Origin: Caldilineaceae bacterium | GTDB taxonomy: Bacteria; Chloroflexota; Anaerolineae; Caldilineales; Caldilineaceae | Assembly: GCA_022823185.1 (NCBI GenBank) | Contig: JAJDXQ010000030.1 | Location: 62,001 to 126,000, forward strand | Reading direction: 5' to 3' | Length of the DNA stretch: 64,000 bases | Shown here: positions 45,173 to 58,594 of the stretch, in pieces | Layout: each line of letters starts with the position of its first letter | Position numbering within the stretch: the stretch's first letter is position 1 | Notes under the pieces: generated by a model | Told to the model about the DNA's origin: nothing | Database searches by the model: none | The model's input: only the letters and a program-made list of their open reading frames with translations | Translations under genes and position numbers: made by a program

Positions 45173-47524
45173 ATGGCTGGCACGGAACTGGCGCCGGACC
45201 TCACTGCCGCGGACCCCAGCGACCTGCCCGATCTTAACGACAAAGAGAAAAACGGACTTCCCACGGACAGTCCTCTTTTGCGCAGCATTCCCCTCGAGGC
45301 GATTCCGCCTGTCGGCGGCGGCAAGTTGTTCCTTCAGCCGCTGCTGAATCTGCACGAGATCAAAGCGCTTGAAGAGTTGTACAAGAGGCTGCCGGCCTAT
45401 TTCGGCGCCGACGAACGGTTGACGATCCTGCGCGCCTATCTGGTTGCGAGCGACGCGCATCGCGAGCAGACGCGCATGACGGGCGAACCCTACATTCTGC
45501 ATCCGATCGACGTGACGAGTATTTTGTCGGAGCTGCAGCTGGACGCGGATACGCTGGCGGCGGCGCTTCTGCACGACGTGGTGGAGGATTCGGTCTACAC
45601 CATCGAATATGTGGAGAAGAATTTCAACCGGGACGTAGCTGAGCTGGTGGATGGCGTGACCAAGCTCAACCGGATCAAAGAGTTGAGCAACATGCGTCAC
45701 AGCGTGGCGGATGAGAAGGCCGAAAGCCTGCGCAAGATGTTTTTGGCGATGGTCGAGGACATCAGGGTCGTACTGATCAAGCTGGCGGATCGCGTGCATA
45801 ATATGCGCACATTAGAGGGCCACCAGGAGCACAAACGGCGCCGCATCGCGCGCGAGACACTGGAGATTTTCGCTCCGCTTGCGAACCGGCTGGGGATTTG
45901 GCAGATGAAGTGGGAGTTGGAGGACCTCAGCTTCCGCTATCTGGAGCCGGTGACGTATCGGAATTTGTCGCGGGCGATGGACCAGAAGCGCGCTGAGCGT
46001 GTCAGCTGGATGGATGAGACGCGGGATACGCTGGCAAAGGCGCTGAATGAGGCGGGCATCAGGGCGGAGATCAACGGGCGGCCCAAGCATATTTACGGCA
46101 TCTATCGAAAGATGCGGCGCAAGGACGTGCCGTTTGACCAGATTTACGACATTCACGGGTTCCGAATCATTGTTGAATCGGTGGCGGACTGCTACGCGAC
46201 ACTGGGGGTGGTGCATAGCCACTGGCGGCCGATACCGGGTGAATTCGACGACTACATCGCCAGCCCGAAGGACAACATGTACCGCAGCCTGCACACGGCG
46301 GTGGTCGGCTCCAACGGGAAGCCGATGGAGGTGCAGATTCGGACGCATGAGATGCACCAGGTCGCCGAGTTCGGAATTGCCGCCCACTGGCGCTATAAGG
46401 AGGGCAGACAGGCGAACCAGTATCTGGACAACAAGATTGCCTGGATTCGCCAGTTGATGGAATGGCGGCAGGACGTGACGGACGCCCAGGAGTTCGTCAG
46501 CGGGATGAAGACGGATGTGTTCCAGGACCGGGTATACGTCTTCACGCCGCGCGGTGACGTGATTGACCTGCCTCGCAATTCGACTCCGATCGATTTTGCC
46601 TACCGTGTGCATACGGAATTGGGCCACCGCTGCCGGGGCGCGAAGATAAACGGTCGGCTTGTGCCATTGGATTTTCAACTTCAGAATGGTGACCAGGTGG
46701 AGGTCATTTCGGCCAAGCGGGGAGGCCCCAGCCGCGACTGGATCAACCCCAATATGGGCTATGTGGCGACGACGCGGGCGCGCGGGAAGATCCGCACCTG
46801 GTTCCGCAAGCAGGCGCGAGGCGAGAACATTGCGCAGGGGCGTCAGATCCTGGAAAAGGATTTGAAGCGGTTGAGCGTTGATCTGCCGTTCGAGCTGGTG
46901 GCCCATATTTGCGGGTTTGAGGAGCTGGACGACTTTCTGGCGGCGATTGGATATGGCGATGTGACGAGCCAGACGATCGCCCAGCGGGTGATCGAACATG
47001 AGCGGAGCCAGCAGGGCCAGGATGAGCCTGAGCAGCTTCTCACGCAGACGCCTCACCGCACAGTCTCAATTGAAGGCGTCCAGGTGGCGGGATTGGACGG
47101 CGTGTTGGCGCACGCTGCCCGCTGTTGCAACCCGGTGCCCGGGGATCCGATTGTGGGTTATGTGACGAAGGGGCGGGGCGTTTCGATTCACAAGACCAAC
47201 TGTCCCAACATTGTTTCATTGATTCAGCGGGCAGACCATGCGCGGTTGGTCGAGGTGCAGTGGGGCGCGAAGAGCGAGGAGAAGTATCCGGTCAGCATCC
47301 AGGTCAAGGCGTATGACCGCGCCGGCCTGCTGCGGGATGTTACCGGGCTGGTGGCAGATGAGAAGATCAATATGCGGTCGGCCGAGGCTGTGACCGGTAT
47401 GAAGAATAACATGGCGCTGATCAACGCTACCTTGGAGCTCCTGAATATATCCCAGTTGACCCGCATCATGACGAGGATTGAGCGCCTGCCGAATGTGCTG
47501 GAGGTACGGAGACTGGTGGGGTAG
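45173..47524 (+). CDS. rel: Bifunctional (p)ppGpp synthetase/hydrolase
   Basis: 783 residues, full-length RelA/SpoT homologue controlling the stringent response. HD hydrolase domain (LLHDVVEDS near 140), synthetase domain (YRSLHTAVVG and VQIRTHEMH near 375-400), TGS domain (VFTPRGDVIDLPRNSTPIDF near 460), a conserved RCCNPVPGD region near 645, and a C-terminal ACT domain. The synthetase has RRKD (RxKD motif), which marks bifunctional enzymes rather than EFDD RelA types. It has its own promoter and a terminator. Confidence 0.96.
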   Translation: MAGTELAPDLTAADPSDLPDLNDKEKNGLPTDSPLLRSIPLEAIPPVGGGKLFLQPLLNLHEIKALEELYKRLPAYFGADERLTILRAYLVASDAHREQTRMTGEPYILHPIDVTSILSELQLDADTLAAALLHDVVEDSVYTIEYVEKNFNRDVAELVDGVTKLNRIKELSNMRHSVADEKAESLRKMFLAMVEDIRVVLIKLADRVHNMRTLEGHQEHKRRRIARETLEIFAPLANRLGIWQMKWELEDLSFRYLEPVTYRNLSRAMDQKRAERVSWMDETRDTLAKALNEAGIRAEINGRPKHIYGIYRKMRRKDVPFDQIYDIHGFRIIVESVADCYATLGVVHSHWRPIPGEFDDYIASPKDNMYRSLHTAVVGSNGKPMEVQIRTHEMHQVAEFGIAAHWRYKEGRQANQYLDNKIAWIRQLMEWRQDVTDAQEFVSGMKTDVFQDRVYVFTPRGDVIDLPRNSTPIDFAYRVHTELGHRCRGAKINGRLVPLDFQLQNGDQVEVISAKRGGPSRDWINPNMGYVATTRARGKIRTWFRKQARGENIAQGRQILEKDLKRLSVDLPFELVAHICGFEELDDFLAAIGYGDVTSQTIAQRVIEHERSQQGQDEPEQLLTQTPHRTVSIEGVQVAGLDGVLAHAARCCNPVPGDPIVGYVTKGRGVSIHKTNCPNIVSLIQRADHARLVEVQWGAKSEEKYPVSIQVKAYDRAGLLRDVTGLVADEKINMRSAEAVTGMKNNMALINATLELLNISQLTRIMTRIERLPNVLEVRRLVG

Positions 47525-47587
47525 GCGAGGGGCGGGCAGCGAGCTGAAGGTTGCTGGGTCACCGGCTTCAAAGTTGAGCAAGCGTAA

Positions 47588-47623
47588 GGGGCGTCCTCCG
47601 GATTGGAGGGCGCCCCTTTTTTT
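47588..47623 (+). terminator. Rho-independent terminator after rel
   Basis: Stem GGGGCGTCCTCC / GGAGGGCGCCCC with one mismatch around a short loop, followed by seven T. Located between convergent rel and pepF. Confidence 0.9.
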
Positions 47624-47662
47624 CTGGCTGTCTATCGCTCCGGGCCACGGAGAGAAGCTTTC

Positions 47663-49501
47663 TCAGGAGACTGTGGTCGCCTCCAGCTCGTCGATCATAT
47701 CGCGAATTACATCGAAGCCGGCCTGCCAGAAGTCGGGGTCGGTCATGTCGATGCCGGCCTCTGCCAGGATTTCATGGGGGCGGGCGGACCCGCCGCGCGC
47801 CAGCATTTTCAAGTAGCCAGGTTTGAAGGCGTCACCCTCCTCCTGGTAGCGCCGGAAGAGTGAAATCACAAGGAGCTGGCCGAAGCTGTAGGCGTAGCAG
47901 TAGAAGGGTGTGTGATAGATATGAGGAATGCTGACCCACTCGTATTGGAATTCGTCAGAGACCTCAACGCTGTCGCCAAACTGTTCCTTCAAGTTTTCGA
48001 GGTAGAGGCGGTTCAGCTCCTGGGGTGAGGCGTTTTCCTGGATTGCCTGATGGGCGCTGTTTTCGAAGATGACGAAGAAGGCCTGGCGCATCACGGTGGC
48101 GTAGATGTCGTCGACGCTGGCGGCCAGGATCTCGCGGCGAACCAGCGGGTCCTTTTCCTCGGCGAGAAGCTGCTCGTTCATCACCATTTCGGCAAAGACG
48201 GAGGCTGTTTCGGCCAGGGGCAGGGTTGAGTGCTGGGTGAGAATGGAGTGATCTTCGGCCATCATGCTGTGAACGGCGTGGCCCAGTTCATGGGCGACCG
48301 TGGCCACATCGCGCACCTTGTTGGTGTAGTTCAGGAGGACGTAAGGGGTGATGCTGGGGAGAACCGTGGCACAGAAGGCGCCGGTCCGTTTTCCTTTGCG
48401 GATTTCGCTGTCGACATGGTTGTCGTCGAAGACGCGTTGCGCTTTGGCGGCGAAGTCGAGATCGAAAGTCTTGAACGTATCCAGGACAAGGTCGACGGCA
48501 TCTTCGTATGGGATGTCTTTGGAGGAGCCGGCGAGCGGCGCATAGATATCGTAACGGCGCAGCTTGTCCACGCCCAGCCACTTGGCCTTGAGCGCAAAGT
48601 AGCGTTGGAAGAGGGGGGCATTGCGGCGGGCGACCTCCAAGAGGGTCTCTACAGCTTCATCGGGGACGTCGTTGCTGAGATTGCGCACGGCGATTGGAGA
48701 GTTGAAGCTGCGCAGCGTTACGTTTTCAGTGTGCCAGTCCTGCATGAGGTTGACGTAGATCTGCGCCAGGATAGGGGCTTCCCGCTCGTAAACCTTGTAG
48801 AGGGATTGGTAGGCGGCGGCGCGCATTTCAGGGTCGGTAGAGTACGCGTAGGTCATCACTTCTTCACGGGTCAACTGTTTGACTTCGCCCTCCACCTCCA
48901 GCTCGAATTCGAGCCGGTTGGTCAACATGGAGTAGATGGTTACGATTGCGTTGGACCCGTTGGTATCTTTCAGGTTGATGATGCGCTCTGCGGTTTCCTC
49001 GAGCATGTAGGGTTTGGCGAGGCGCATGGTTTGCAGGTAGTGGCGGAAGTCAGCGAACTCTGCCGGGTCTGGCAGCAGCTTGTTGGCGCGTTCGTCGTCG
49101 AGCCCCTTCCACCAGAGACTGAAAAAGAGCATCCGGTTCTGTACTTCGGCCATCAGCTGGCGCATGCGGTTTGAATAGGTGAGGGCGTCGGGCGACTGGG
49201 TATCTGATGAGAACCAGAGACTGCCGTAGGCGCCGAGGCGGTAGACCAGCGACGTAATGTCCTCGTACTGCCGCATGGCCTCGATGAGCCTGGCCGGCTC
49301 CAAGTCGTCGGAGAGTTCCTCGCGGAGGGCCTCGAAGGCGGTGACACTTTGCTCGAGTCGTTCCAGCATTTCATCGATGGCGACGGTGGAAGGGGAAGGG
49401 ACTCCGGAGCCGTTGGCCTCCGGATCGGAGGGCACGAGGGCGGAGAGATCCCAGCCCGACATTTGAAAGCGTTCCTGTTTTTCTGCGGTGGGTACAGCCA
49501 T
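47663..49501 (-). CDS. pepF: Oligoendopeptidase F
   Basis: M3-family zinc metallopeptidase that degrades oligopeptides in the cytoplasm. 612 residues, normal size. The zinc motif HELGHAVHSMMAE lies at about 400, with downstream SVFAEMV supplying the third ligand. GYCYAYSFGQ-like substrate residues appear as YCYAYSFGQLL near the end. Start at ATG 49501, with GAGGATAT upstream. It lies 17 bp after acnA and is probably co-transcribed. Confidence 0.95.
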   Translation of the reverse strand: MAVPTAEKQERFQMSGWDLSALVPSDPEANGSGVPSPSTVAIDEMLERLEQSVTAFEALREELSDDLEPARLIEAMRQYEDITSLVYRLGAYGSLWFSSDTQSPDALTYSNRMRQLMAEVQNRMLFFSLWWKGLDDERANKLLPDPAEFADFRHYLQTMRLAKPYMLEETAERIINLKDTNGSNAIVTIYSMLTNRLEFELEVEGEVKQLTREEVMTYAYSTDPEMRAAAYQSLYKVYEREAPILAQIYVNLMQDWHTENVTLRSFNSPIAVRNLSNDVPDEAVETLLEVARRNAPLFQRYFALKAKWLGVDKLRRYDIYAPLAGSSKDIPYEDAVDLVLDTFKTFDLDFAAKAQRVFDDNHVDSEIRKGKRTGAFCATVLPSITPYVLLNYTNKVRDVATVAHELGHAVHSMMAEDHSILTQHSTLPLAETASVFAEMVMNEQLLAEEKDPLVRREILAASVDDIYATVMRQAFFVIFENSAHQAIQENASPQELNRLYLENLKEQFGDSVEVSDEFQYEWVSIPHIYHTPFYCYAYSFGQLLVISLFRRYQEEGDAFKPGYLKMLARGGSARPHEILAEAGIDMTDPDFWQAGFDVIRDMIDELEATTVS

Positions 49502-49518
49502 GGGGAATATATCCTCTT

Positions 49519-52275
<2,757 letters not shown>

Positions 52276-52704
52276 TTCACCCCCTTGTAAATTGGTCTGA
52301 CGGTGTCGATGTGCGCTGGCCGGACTGATCGTTCGGGAGGGTCAGGCGAACCAGCCTTCGGTCGGGCAGCCTTATCATACCCGTACTAAAGAGAGAAAGC
52401 ATAATTTGGCGACCTGTCCTTGCGGCGTCGGAGAGCCGGTTTGGGAGAAGCCGAAGGAGCCGAAACAGAGGACGATTGAGGGCTGCGGGATGTCAGGCGG
52501 GCAGGCGGGTGAGCGGATAGAGGCCGTTGCCGGGTGATGGGATCGGGGGCATTGAGAAGGAGGCGCGCCTGGGGGCCGCGCCTTGGCGGGATTTGACAGA
52601 TTGGGGGCAGGAGAACATACTCGGCTGGGACGAGCGTGGGATGGGCGGGGGGCCGCTCGCCTTCTGCGGCGGAAGGCAGACAGCAGGGCACGGGGTGATC
52701 CAAG
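52276..52704. other. Intergenic region between acnA and the methyltransferase gene
   Basis: About 430 bp. A minus-strand TATGAT near 52375 could be an acnA -10 element. No convincing gene or structured RNA seen. Confidence 0.4.
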
Positions 52705-53613
52705 GTGACTAAAACGACGAATTCCAGGACCACGATGCAGTCTTTCGGGACGAGCCCGAGAGTCGGGCACGACTCCAGCGCTTTCTATGATCGCAAGATG
52801 TACGAAGACGGGGGCCGTGTTGAGGGCGGTCCATTGCCGGAGAACGAGATTCCGGAGCTGAACCGACTTTATGCGCATAGCAGCAGGTCGATGCACGAGT
52901 TGCCGGATAACAGCGTGCATCTGATGGTGACGTCGCCGCCTTACAATGTGGGCAAGGACTACGACGAGGATATGACCGCGGATGAGTACCGCCAGTTCCT
53001 CAGGGAGGTCTGGGAGGAGACCTATCGTGTGCTGGCGCACGGCGGCAGGGCCTGCGTGAATGTGGCCAACATTGGCCGCAGGCCGTATGTGCCGTTGAGC
53101 GCTTTCATTACTGCCGACATGATCGACGTCGGTTTTCTGATGCGGGGTCAGATAATTTGGAACAAGAAGGCCAGCGCAGGATCTTCCTGCGCGTGGGGCA
53201 GCTGGCGCTCGCCGTCAAACCCGGTTCTCAGGGATGTGCATGAGTATATTCTGGTGTTTTGCAAGGGGGATTTCGCGCGCAGGAAACCGGAAGGCGGTGA
53301 GAAGGAGGCGACGATCGGGCGAGACAGTTTTCTGGAGTGGACGAAAAGCGTGTGGGAGTTTCCTGCGGAGTCGGCGAAAAGGGTGAAGCATCCGGCGCCG
53401 TTTCCGGTTGAGCTGCCGGCCCGGTGCATCCAGTTGTACACGTATTCGAATGATGTTGTCCTGGACCCATTTGTGGGGAGCGGGACAACGGCGGTCGCCG
53501 CGAAGGAGGCGGGGCGCTATTTTGTTGGATATGACATTTCCCGGTCGTATATTGCCATAGCGAGGGAAAGGTTAGGCATGGCGGGAGGGCAGGGGTTGGG
53601 GGCCGCGGGTTAG
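52705..53613 (+). CDS. Orphan site-specific DNA methyltransferase (N4-C or N6-A)
   Basis: About 302 residues. Catalytic motif IV TSPPYNVGKDYDED lies near residue 75 and the SAM-binding motif I, DPFVGSGTTAVAA, near 255, giving the beta-class order (catalytic motif first). SPPY is most common in N4-cytosine enzymes but also occurs in N6-adenine ones. No restriction endonuclease or specificity gene is adjacent, so it is an orphan or regulatory methylase. GTG 52705 is assumed; an ATG at 52735 is equally possible. Its target sequence is unknown. Confidence 0.88.
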   Translation: MTKTTNSRTTMQSFGTSPRVGHDSSAFYDRKMYEDGGRVEGGPLPENEIPELNRLYAHSSRSMHELPDNSVHLMVTSPPYNVGKDYDEDMTADEYRQFLREVWEETYRVLAHGGRACVNVANIGRRPYVPLSAFITADMIDVGFLMRGQIIWNKKASAGSSCAWGSWRSPSNPVLRDVHEYILVFCKGDFARRKPEGGEKEATIGRDSFLEWTKSVWEFPAESAKRVKHPAPFPVELPARCIQLYTYSNDVVLDPFVGSGTTAVAAKEAGRYFVGYDISRSYIAIARERLGMAGGQGLGAAG

Positions 53614-53715
53614 GGGCCAGGGGATGCGCCGCGGGGCGGGCATGTGGGCGGTTCGACGGGGAGGACGCAGAGGCCCGCGGGGAACAGCTTGCATCTCTTG
53701 AATGTTTAGCGTGCC

Positions 53716-54777
53716 CTAGTTTGCGCCTTGCGGGGCACTCGCTGCATCGGCGCGGGGGCTCAGGTGGGCCTGGCCGTCGGCGTGGTAGCTGCTGCGGACG
53801 AGGGGACCGCATTCCATCCAGCGGAAGCCTCTGCGTTCGCCCTCGATGCGCAGGCGGTCGAACTGTTCGGGCGTGTAGTACCCGGCGATTGGCAGGTGGA
53901 AGCGGCTGGGTTGCAGATACTGGCCGATGGTCATGATGTCGACGTCGTGGGCGCGCAGGTCGTCCATTACCACCAGGATTTCCTCCCAGGTTTCGCCCAA
54001 CCCGATCATGATTCCCGATTTCGTGAGAGACTGGGGATCCATGCGTTTTGCTTGCTGGAGGAGCTCCAGCGAGCGGGCGTAGCGAGCCTGGGGCCGGACG
54101 GTCTTGTAGAGGCGTTCGACGGTCTCGGTGTTGTGATTGAGGATTTCCGGCTTGGCGTCCATGACAGTCTGCAGCGCGGCCCAGTCGCCTTTGAAGTCGG
54201 GAATCAGAACTTCCAAGGTGCAGCCGGGTTGCAGGCGGCGGATCCAGTAGATGGATTCGGCGAAGACCCAGGCGCCGCCGTCGGGCTGCTCATCGCGGTT
54301 GACGCTTGTGAGGACGGCGTGCTGCAGATTCATGGCCTGGACGCTCTCGCCGATGCGGCGGGGTTCGTCCGGATCGAGCAGACCGGGGCGGCCGGTCTTG
54401 ATCTTGCAGAATCCGCAGGAACGGGTGCAAGTATCTCCCATCAGCAGGAAGGTAGCGGTCCCCCGGCCCCAGCATTCGCCGATGTTGGGGCACATGGCCT
54501 CTTCGCAGACGGTGTTGAGGCTCTTGCCGCGGAACAGTTGTTTGAGTTCTCGGTATTTGGGCGTATCGGCTGCGCGCACGCGCAACCAGGGGGGGCGGCG
54601 TCCGCGGGTAAGCTGGCCGGGGCCGTTGCTGTCGACGACGGCGGGCAGGGGATGAAGGTCGGTCGCGCGGCGCGTGCGCGCGGCGGTCGAATCGGACACT
54701 GAGAGCGGAATCGGATCGACGCGGACATTGCCCATTTCGTTCAGTTCACTGTGCAGACCTGCATTTGCTCGTTTCAT
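53716..54777 (-). CDS. lipA: Lipoyl synthase
   Basis: Radical SAM enzyme inserting two sulfurs into octanoyl-lipoyl domains. About 353 residues. The auxiliary cluster motif [12 protein letters not shown] (Cx4Cx5C) and the radical SAM motif CTRSCGFC (Cx3Cx2C) are intact, and the C-terminal RSSYHA completes the auxiliary cluster. There is an N-terminal extension of ~60 residues. Start uncertain: ATG 54777, ATG 54732, or an upstream TTG at 54810. lipB is not in the window. Confidence 0.96.
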   Translation of the reverse strand: MKRANAGLHSELNEMGNVRVDPIPLSVSDSTAARTRRATDLHPLPAVVDSNGPGQLTRGRRPPWLRVRAADTPKYRELKQLFRGKSLNTVCEEAMCPNIGECWGRGTATFLLMGDTCTRSCGFCKIKTGRPGLLDPDEPRRIGESVQAMNLQHAVLTSVNRDEQPDGGAWVFAESIYWIRRLQPGCTLEVLIPDFKGDWAALQTVMDAKPEILNHNTETVERLYKTVRPQARYARSLELLQQAKRMDPQSLTKSGIMIGLGETWEEILVVMDDLRAHDVDIMTIGQYLQPSRFHLPIAGYYTPEQFDRLRIEGERRGFRWMECGPLVRSSYHADGQAHLSPRADAASAPQGAN

Positions 54778-54836
54778 TCCGTTTTGCTCTTGGCAGTTCG
54801 TCTCCGGCAACGGCGATCCTGGCGCGAGGGCGTCAT

Positions 54837-56348
54837 TCAGGAATCCCGGAGCGGGGTTGCGCGTTCACGTTCGACCAGGATGGTTGCAACGGCCAGGCCC
54901 ATGAACATCCAGAAGAGGACGGTCATGTGGGGGTAGGTGAGGTTGAACCAGTAGTGGTCGGCGACGCCGCTGACGAGGGCTCCCAGGATGGCTCCGCCGA
55001 AGCCGAGCAGGAGGGGTTCTCGTTCGGGCGCGACGCCTGCGCGCCAGGCTGTGATGAACATGTGGAAGAATCCTACCATGATGGCGACGAAGATGAGGAG
55101 GCCGATGATCCCCATGTTCTCTGCAAGGGTCAGGTAGAACATACTGACGCCGAGATAGATGTCGATGTCGGGCACACCGGAAAAGCCGACGCCGAATAGC
55201 GGGTAGCGGCGAATGAGGATGAGGGCGTCCTTGTATTCGCCGAAGCGCATTTGCGTGGCGACATCCTCGCCTGCGAGGCCTGCGAGCAGACGCGCGACAT
55301 AGTCCTGGGTTTGGGGCAAGAGGAAGAGGAGCAGGCCGAGAACAATGCCGAAGGGCAGGAGACGGCGGTATTTGAGCACGGCTGGCACTGAGAGCGCGGC
55401 GATCATGCCGAAGAGGGCGGATCGGCTGAAGGTCAAGTAGAGGGCGAGTGTGATGGCGGCAAAGAGGAGTACGGTCATCCATCTGGGGAACAGGGGGCGC
55501 GGCGAGATGAGTTGGGGCCCGACCACGGCCGCGGCCAGGATCATCATGCCGCCCAGAACATTGGGGTCGACGGCCGTACCGATGGCTCGCATCGTGCCAT
55601 CGGGGTCATCTTCGATCCAGCGCAGGGCCCCGAAACCGCCGGGATAGTCGAAACGGGCGAGCGCATTGAGCACCCGTACGGTCCAGGCTTCGGGCATAAG
55701 ATAGAAGAGCACTGCGATCGAGGCGCAAGCCCAGGCCGCCAGGAACAGCCAGCGGGTCACCCACTCAAGTTCTCTGTGGGTGCGGACAGTATTGATGACG
55801 ACGAAGAAGAGGCCGATGCCCAGCAGGATTTCGCCGAAGCGGCGGATGACGGTGGTGGTGGGACGGCTGTGGGACATGCCGTACACGAAGCTGAACAGGG
55901 CCATGAGCATGAAGAGCCCAATGAGCAGGCCGATTGACGAGATCTGGAACGTTCGGGCCTGGGGGCTCTTTGCGTTGCGAGCGAAGGGGGAGAAGGAGAA
56001 GCCCGGCCCGCCGGCGACCAGTTTCAGGGCCCAAACGAAGACGAGGGCGCCGAGCGCGGCATCCAGAAAGGTCGGTTTGAAGCCGAGGCGAAAGGGCAGG
56101 CTGGCGAAGGGCAGGACGAAGACAACACCAACCAGGGCCACGTAGCCCCAATGGGTATCCAAGAGGATGAGAGTTCCGCCGACGATTGCTGCGGCCAGAA
56201 CGAGGGCGATGAGCGGGCCGGTAATGCCGATGAGGAGGGTGATCATGAGGGCGCCGGCAGCCAAGAGCAGGCCGATGAGGGCGCGGCGCATGTGCGGCCT
56301 GGGGGAAAGTACGGTGTCGGCAAAGTAGGCGTAGGCGGTGTTTATCAT
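54837..56348 (-). CDS. O-antigen ligase/polymerase-like membrane protein
   Basis: 503 residues with about 12 transmembrane segments. The large loop and following helices [20 protein letters not shown] and [18 protein letters not shown] match the Wzy_C (O-antigen ligase) domain, including the conserved loop next to the Glu/Asn region. It probably polymerises or transfers surface polysaccharide. ATG 56348 (MINTAYAYF) is chosen; the frame continues upstream to 56600 but crosses the divergent fdh promoter. No other glycan genes are adjacent. Confidence 0.8.
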   Translation of the reverse strand: MINTAYAYFADTVLSPRPHMRRALIGLLLAAGALMITLLIGITGPLIALVLAAAIVGGTLILLDTHWGYVALVGVVFVLPFASLPFRLGFKPTFLDAALGALVFVWALKLVAGGPGFSFSPFARNAKSPQARTFQISSIGLLIGLFMLMALFSFVYGMSHSRPTTTVIRRFGEILLGIGLFFVVINTVRTHRELEWVTRWLFLAAWACASIAVLFYLMPEAWTVRVLNALARFDYPGGFGALRWIEDDPDGTMRAIGTAVDPNVLGGMMILAAAVVGPQLISPRPLFPRWMTVLLFAAITLALYLTFSRSALFGMIAALSVPAVLKYRRLLPFGIVLGLLLFLLPQTQDYVARLLAGLAGEDVATQMRFGEYKDALILIRRYPLFGVGFSGVPDIDIYLGVSMFYLTLAENMGIIGLLIFVAIMVGFFHMFITAWRAGVAPEREPLLLGFGGAILGALVSGVADHYWFNLTYPHMTVLFWMFMGLAVATILVERERATPLRDS

Positions 56349-56479
56349 CCTGGCCAGTATACCACAGCGATGGCTGGGCGGCGTCTGTTTTTTCGCGGAA
56401 GATTGGCGTCTGCGGGCGAAAGCGGGACGGGAAACAGTGTGAGAGGTTTCGCGGGCGCATGGGTGATCGGGAGAATTAG

Positions 56480-56508
56480 TTGGGATAACGGCGTTGAACT
56501 GGTAGAAT
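56480..56508 (+). promoter_or_regulatory. Promoter of the formate dehydrogenase operon
   Basis: A -35 TTGGGA (56480-56485), 17-bp spacer and -10 TAGAAT (56503-56508), with an extended TG at 56500-56501. Predicted start near 56515. Confidence 0.55.
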
Positions 56509-56556
56509 TCCTGTGCGTTTTCTATGGAGCATCTACAGAACCTGGCGTGGGCAGGT

Positions 56557-58266
56557 ATGACCAGAAGAGAACAGAGAACCGGCGGCGGCACAGAAAACAT
56601 TGTCGTGGCGGAGACCGATCTGGCCCTGATCGGGCGATATCGGGAGGAACCGGCGCCGCTGCTGCCGATTCTGCACGCTTTTCACAATCGAGACGGCTAC
56701 ATTGGGGCCGGGGCGATCGAGGCCATCGGCAAGGCGTTGCGGATTCCGCTGGCTGACCTGTACGGGACGGTGACTTTTTACCATCATTTCGCGCGCGAGG
56801 AGGGCGGTTTGCAGCGGCCGCGCGTATGCACCGGGCCTGTCTGCCGCCAGCGGGGCGCGTTGGAAATTGTGGGGAGCCTGGAGGGAGCCGAGGAGATGCC
56901 CTGTTCCGGTCGATGCGACGATCCGGTGCCGCTGCTGATTGGGCATGAGACCTTCGTGGCGAGCGCGCCGCTTCAGACGCTGCAGCGGCGGATCTCATCG
57001 CCTTTGCCGGCGCCGAACCCCGGCGGACGCGAGGAGTGCGTATTCGCGGAGATCCGCGAGCCTGAGCGGGACAGCCTGGAGGGCTACCGGCGCAGCGGGG
57101 GCTACGAGGCGTTGACGCGCGCCGTGGCGGAGCAGAGCCCGACCGATGTGATCGAGGTGTTGAAGGCGTCGGGGCTGGCGGGCCGTGGGGGCGCGGGGTT
57201 TCCGACGGGCATGAAGTGGCAGTTCGTGCGCGAGGCGACGGGCGAGCCGAAGAGCATCGTGTGCAATGCGGACGAAGGCGAACCGGGCTGCTTCAAGGAC
57301 CGGGCGCTGATGGACCATGACCCCTTTGCCGTGATCGAGGGGATGACGCTGGCCGGCTACGCCACCGGGGCCGAGCGGGGATTTCTCTATCTGCGCTACG
57401 AGTACCCGGCGACCGACGAGCGGTTGGAAAACGCGCTCGAGGCCGCGGAAGCGGCCGGGCTGCTGGGGGAGGATATACTTGGGAGCGGCTTCACTTTCCG
57501 ACTCTATCTGCGGCGCGGCGCGGGGGCTTACATCTGCGGCGAGGAGGGCTCGCTGCTCAACAGCCTGGAGGGCAAGCACCCGTTTCCCCGCAACCGCCCG
57601 CCCTTCCCAACGACACACGGCTTTGATAACTTGCCGACCGCGGTCAACAATGTGGAGACTCTGTGCGCGACGCCGCAGATCCTGCGGCGGGGCGCCGAAT
57701 GGTACCAGGGGCTGGGGCTGGGCGACCACGCGGGCACCAAGGTGATCAGCCTGTCCGGGGATGTGCAGCGTCCCGGCAACTATGAGGCGCCCTTTGGACT
57801 GCCGCTGCGGACGTTGCTCCATGATTGGGCGGGCGGCCCGCTGCCGGGGCGGTCATTTCAGGCGGCGACGATGGCGGGGCTGTCGGGCGGGTTTCTGGGG
57901 GCCGAGGCGCTGGAGTCGGTAACGCTGGACGAGCCGAGTATCCGCGGCGCGGGGTCGATGCTGGGCGCGGGCGGCATCATCGTGTTCGACGACAGCCGCG
58001 ACATTGTGGATGCGGCTCGCCAGGCGATGGCGTTCTTTGCGCACGAGAGTTGCGGAAAGTGTTTCCCCTGCCGCATCGGTACGCAGAGGCTGTTGGAACG
58101 GCTTTCCGGCGGCGGTCCCGACGCGCTGGATGCCTGGCGGCAGGAGATTAGCGACATCGGCGAAGTTCTGGAGCTGAGCGCGTGCGGGCTGGGCGTGGCC
58201 GCTGGATTCGTCAGCGACAGTCTGCTGCGGAATTTCCCCGAGCAGGTGGCGGCGTTTCGGGATTGA
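56557..58266 (+). CDS. Formate dehydrogenase diaphorase subunit (NuoE-NuoF fusion)
   Basis: About 569 residues. Residues 1-150 are a NuoE-like thioredoxin-fold [2Fe-2S] domain (CTGPVC and CSGRC ligands). The rest is NuoF-like: [13 protein letters not shown] (NADH), [14 protein letters not shown] (FMN), [17 protein letters not shown], then [13 protein letters not shown] plus SACGLG for the [4Fe-4S] cluster. It passes electrons from the iron-sulfur subunit to NAD+. An ATG at 56524 is in frame, but lies only ~9 nt after the predicted transcription start, so 56557 is preferred. Cytoplasmic complex with the genes at 58595 and 59353. Confidence 0.93.
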   Translation: MTRREQRTGGGTENIVVAETDLALIGRYREEPAPLLPILHAFHNRDGYIGAGAIEAIGKALRIPLADLYGTVTFYHHFAREEGGLQRPRVCTGPVCRQRGALEIVGSLEGAEEMPCSGRCDDPVPLLIGHETFVASAPLQTLQRRISSPLPAPNPGGREECVFAEIREPERDSLEGYRRSGGYEALTRAVAEQSPTDVIEVLKASGLAGRGGAGFPTGMKWQFVREATGEPKSIVCNADEGEPGCFKDRALMDHDPFAVIEGMTLAGYATGAERGFLYLRYEYPATDERLENALEAAEAAGLLGEDILGSGFTFRLYLRRGAGAYICGEEGSLLNSLEGKHPFPRNRPPFPTTHGFDNLPTAVNNVETLCATPQILRRGAEWYQGLGLGDHAGTKVISLSGDVQRPGNYEAPFGLPLRTLLHDWAGGPLPGRSFQAATMAGLSGGFLGAEALESVTLDEPSIRGAGSMLGAGGIIVFDDSRDIVDAARQAMAFFAHESCGKCFPCRIGTQRLLERLSGGGPDALDAWRQEISDIGEVLELSACGLGVAAGFVSDSLLRNFPEQVAAFRD

Positions 58267-58288
58267 GCCAAAGTTGGTGGTAGCTGGA

Positions 58289-58516
58289 ATGAACATAAGC
58301 GTTCAAGAACTGCTCGCGAACGTAGAGTTGGTCGTCGATGGACAAGGGCGAAGAAAGGCCGTGATCATCGACAACTCGACATGGGAAGACCTGCTGGACT
58401 GGATTGAAATGATGGAAGACAGCGCAGAAATCGAAGCTTCCCGAACAAGTGGAGAAGAAACTATCCCCTGGGAGGAAGCCAAAGCGGAATTACGCGCCAA
58501 GGGCATCATTGAATGA
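58289..58516 (+). CDS. Phd/YefM-like antitoxin, no adjacent toxin seen
   Basis: 75 residues: MNISVQELLANVELVVDG, then KAVIIDNSTWEDLLDWIE and a C-terminal acidic helix ending ELRAKGIIE. This resembles antitoxins whose C-terminus would neutralise a RelE or PIN toxin. No toxin gene follows: the next 80 bp lead straight to the ferredoxin-type subunit. It is an insertion inside the fdh operon. An in-frame ATG at 58304 is also possible. Family assignment is tentative. Confidence 0.6.
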   Translation: MNISVQELLANVELVVDGQGRRKAVIIDNSTWEDLLDWIEMMEDSAEIEASRTSGEETIPWEEAKAELRAKGIIE

Positions 58517-58594
58517 CACCCAGTTCGCGCAGCAAACCTTCGCGGACCTGTCTGACGACTTTAGCGAAATGAACGTCGAAATTATGGTAAAGGC

